This document shows positions 21,401 to 23,401 of a stretch of DNA of 23,401 bases, one piece after another. This DNA comes from Choristocarpus tenellus KU-1152. Taxonomy: Eukaryota; Phaeophyceae. The first letter of the stretch is position 1. Each line of letters starts with the position of its first letter. Under the pieces are notes generated by a model that was not told the DNA's origin, did not search any database, and was given only the letters and a program-made list of their open reading frames with translations. The stretch spans positions 1 through 23,401 of the forward strand of contig CAXNAD020000250.1 of the NCBI GenBank assembly GCA_964200185.2, read 5' to 3'. A program made the position numbers and the translations under genes.

Positions 21401-23401
21401 TGATCATGTGTCGCTCTCCATGACTTGTGTGTGGCATGCCAGCCATGTTCTACACAGGTGGCATTAAAGAAGTTTGGCAGCCGTACAGGGAACATGGATG
21501 CCCGGTCTCTCCTCCATGCTTTCCACAAGGAGGGTACAAAAGGACGAGGAAATCTGGAGAATTTGTTTTGCTGTCATATGTATGTGTGGAAAAGAGGAGA
21601 GAACATCCAAGCAACTGGGGACAAGGAAGAAGTTCATTCAGGGGGCCAAAAGCCGAACCGGGTCTCAAAGAGACTCTGCGCACCCAGAAGGCATGGTGAT
21701 AGACTTCACAGGGGCTTCTTTTCAACCTTGAACTAGGGGAACGGAGTTGGAGGGGACTTGTTTGTATAATATTTGCAGTCCGAAGGGGGTCTAGCATATC
21801 CAAAATTATTCAACAATGTGATAAGTACTCGGACAAATATTACAAAGGCAATGCTTCGAAAGCAACAGGGATGCTTTGAGGGAAATGTCCATGGTCTTTC
21901 CTTCAACAAGTACTTGACTCTGAGAGAGAGGTGCCAGGCTCCAGAAATCACTACACGCTACAGTACCGGATGTTGCGAATACGGAATACCCAAAAACCGA
22001 TGCCTTTCCCTCCTGTGCAAAAGCGTACTATACGATGGTACACTTAAGCTAAGTGAGCCTCTCGGTAAGGAGGAAGTGTTTCAGAAACGAAGTTGGATTA
22101 AAAGGACTGCTAGATGCTGAAAAGTGCAGGTGAACACCATCGTTAGGGATCTACAAGCCAAAACATCTCTGATCGATACCCACCTGTTCTACCTATGTCA
22201 CCCCCCTACCTGGACTATTTGAGTTCTCCGCGGTAAAGTAGTCCCAGATTGTCTCCTTGAATTTGATGAGTGAGTACCATCGTTGTGGTGTGTGTATTCC
22301 CACGAGGTGAACTCGTGGTTCTCGGGATAACCTGTTCTTTTCCCCACCGCCAGAAGCTTTGGATCTGTCCTCAACTAAGGGATGCAAGAAGAGGAGGATC
22401 CGCTCTAAGTATCTGTGTACCCAAGACAATATTGATATCATGACTCCAGGCTTTCTCTAGACATAGAACCCACAACATTCTTCGCAAATTCAAAACGAAA
22501 ACACATGTTTGTCGATAGTCCACTATTCTCACGTACCCAAAAGCAGTCCGCTTCATCTGAATGTGAGGACGGCACGTCCATTTGAGTTCTTCACATGCAT
22601 TAAATTTTGCGTTAGGAGTTTCTCCTTGCCAAAAAAAGATGTAAATGGAGAGTTCACTTGAGAAGCACTACCCGAGGACATTGTGTTTTGGGGTAGAACG
22701 GAAGAACGTAGTATTGAATGGACGTAGAGTGCCGTTTCGTTACGTGTGTTCCCCGAAACGGAATATATTGAACGGAACATGCATATATTTTTCTAATTTT
22801 GGTAGTGTAACCAGAGTATGTAGTACACATCACTTTTCTGTTCCACATATCCATGTCACCTCGTGTCTGATGTCAGGTGTGTTCTGGTATGTACAGTACT
22901 CCAAATACTTCAGTAAAAATAATATTAACTATTGCAAGTCCCGAAATAGTGGATATTTCTATCATTTGCATCTATAGTCAGATGCCCCTCCCTTCTCTTC
23001 CACCTGTGATATATCTAGTCCACCCATCTTGCCAAACCTTGTCGATAGGATTATTAGCCTGCCCTGTGATGCTTCCATCAGTTTAGGATTCCGTTTTCGC
23101 CACTTTCAGGCTCAACGTCACCAACAGACCCCACAGTTGCGCATGTACTTTTAGCAAAGTCATCTCCTTCTGCACACGGGTAGGCATAGAACCCCCCCCC
23201 ACCATAGCCTAATGTTCGTAGATAGGGGTCCTGATACACTATAGATATCACTCATGGATTAGACAACAGGATGTAGCGGCCGTGATTGTTCTACCACTGT
23301 ATATCTTATGTATTGGTCGTCGGAACATTCTGTTTGCGTACCTGATGTATGACATCATGTATCATCAGAAGTCTTGGTTGATTTGGGCTCAGAGTATCTG
23401 G
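18428..23401 (-). CDS. Unrecognised multi-exon protein, 3' part of gene (5' end outside window)
   Basis: Proposed exons: 23401-23342 (PRLLMIHDVIHQ at its end), 22374-22210 (begins LRTDPKLLAVGKRTGYPENH), 21167-20907, 19999-19906 and 19296-18428. Phases run 0, 0, 0, 1, giving about 482 residues in the window. The 87-residue third exon is charged and likely helical, with RRMYSQIQQDVTRLEQEQ, LERRRKRLGALDKKNGFNVI and TGTFNPANW. The fourth reads ENTVELLLGTSANWEH and ADFLVIVVS. The last exon is 288 residues, open throughout, Ser/Gly/Pro-rich with pieces such as LLGIGRSDLASIGTEDMFAK and APPKRFNSSMSAPTLGYGG, and looks mostly disordered. No signal peptide or membrane segment is visible. The long last exon makes coding likely; the first exon is least sure. 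I recognise no family. An alternative exon at 20148-20057 is listed separately. Confidence 0.6.
19327..19397 (-). repeat. Telomere-like TTAGGG fragments near an acceptor
   Basis: TTAACCCTAACC at 19327-19338 and TAACCCTGACCCTAAC at 19382-19397, read on plus. They lie 31-101 bp before the acceptor of the last exon of the orphan gene. Confidence 0.5.
20057..20148 (-). other. Extra or alternative exon of the orphan gene
   Basis: After acceptor GTGCCAG, 92 bases read RENGKLSEEALRAEYILLRD and SLYKFYAPAW, ending TGGAG|GTGAGA. The piece looks strongly coding and its start phase fits the 20907 donor. Its end phase (2) does not fit the strong acceptor at 20000. It fits only an acceptor at 20022, which would make a 35-bp intron and add AVCSLFQ before ENTVELLL. 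Joining to the 20000 acceptor gives RTQLNFY and a stop. Confidence 0.4.
21168..22209. other. 1042-bp intron of the orphan gene with plus-strand open frames
   Basis: Between two phase-0 exons. Plus-strand open frames run at 21425-21736 (two overlapping frames) and 21773-22120 (115 codons, including CRKxxGxxGN-like nothing recognisable). No splice-paired coding exon on minus was found. No transposase, reverse transcriptase or terminal repeats are seen. I treat these as chance frames in an intron. Confidence 0.4.

Noticed and set aside
22193-22441. 82-codon minus frame over the 22374-22210 exon
   Set aside because: A different frame of the same exon, from LRTDPKLL to RRTQIVQ, has phase 0 at both ends and fits the next exon at 21167; this one would need phase 1 and does not.

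Overview
This is eukaryotic nuclear DNA, most likely from an invertebrate metazoan or a close relative. Genes are split by GT-AG introns of about 0.24-1.5 kb, telomere-type TTAGGG runs are scattered through introns, and two housekeeping membrane-traffic proteins can be assembled exon by exon with the same lengths as I recall for their human counterparts. I cannot name the species. A sponge or another early-branching animal would fit, but nothing in the window decides it.

Layout: 1-1736 is the downstream flank of the first gene, with no gene I trust. 1737-11893 (minus) is a 13-exon gene for a 642-residue nonaspanin of the TM9SF4 type. 11894-12567 is a 674-bp gap between two head-to-head start codons and is probably a shared promoter. 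12568-15412 (plus) is a 5-exon gene for the 198-residue R-SNARE YKT6, ending in a CCVIS prenylation box. 15413-18413 is unresolved, with weak exon-like stretches on both strands. 18428-23401 (minus) is the 3' part of a multi-exon gene for a protein I do not recognise: a basic, charged helical stretch followed by a long Ser-rich, probably disordered C-terminal exon. Its 5' end lies beyond the right edge.

The two named proteins both work in the Golgi-endosome system. TM9SF4 is a nine-pass protein cycling through Golgi and endosomes, and YKT6 is a prenylated SNARE for ER-Golgi, intra-Golgi and endosome/autophagosome fusion. Their head-to-head arrangement could give co-expression, but this is inference.

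I found no mobile element, CRISPR, operon or novel defence-like system. The points worth a second look are splicing features: a GC-AG intron and a two-codon last exon carrying the KXD trafficking signal in TM9SF4, a possible frame-breaking exon in its intron 2, interchangeable splice sites in YKT6 intron 3, and an exon conflict in the orphan gene.
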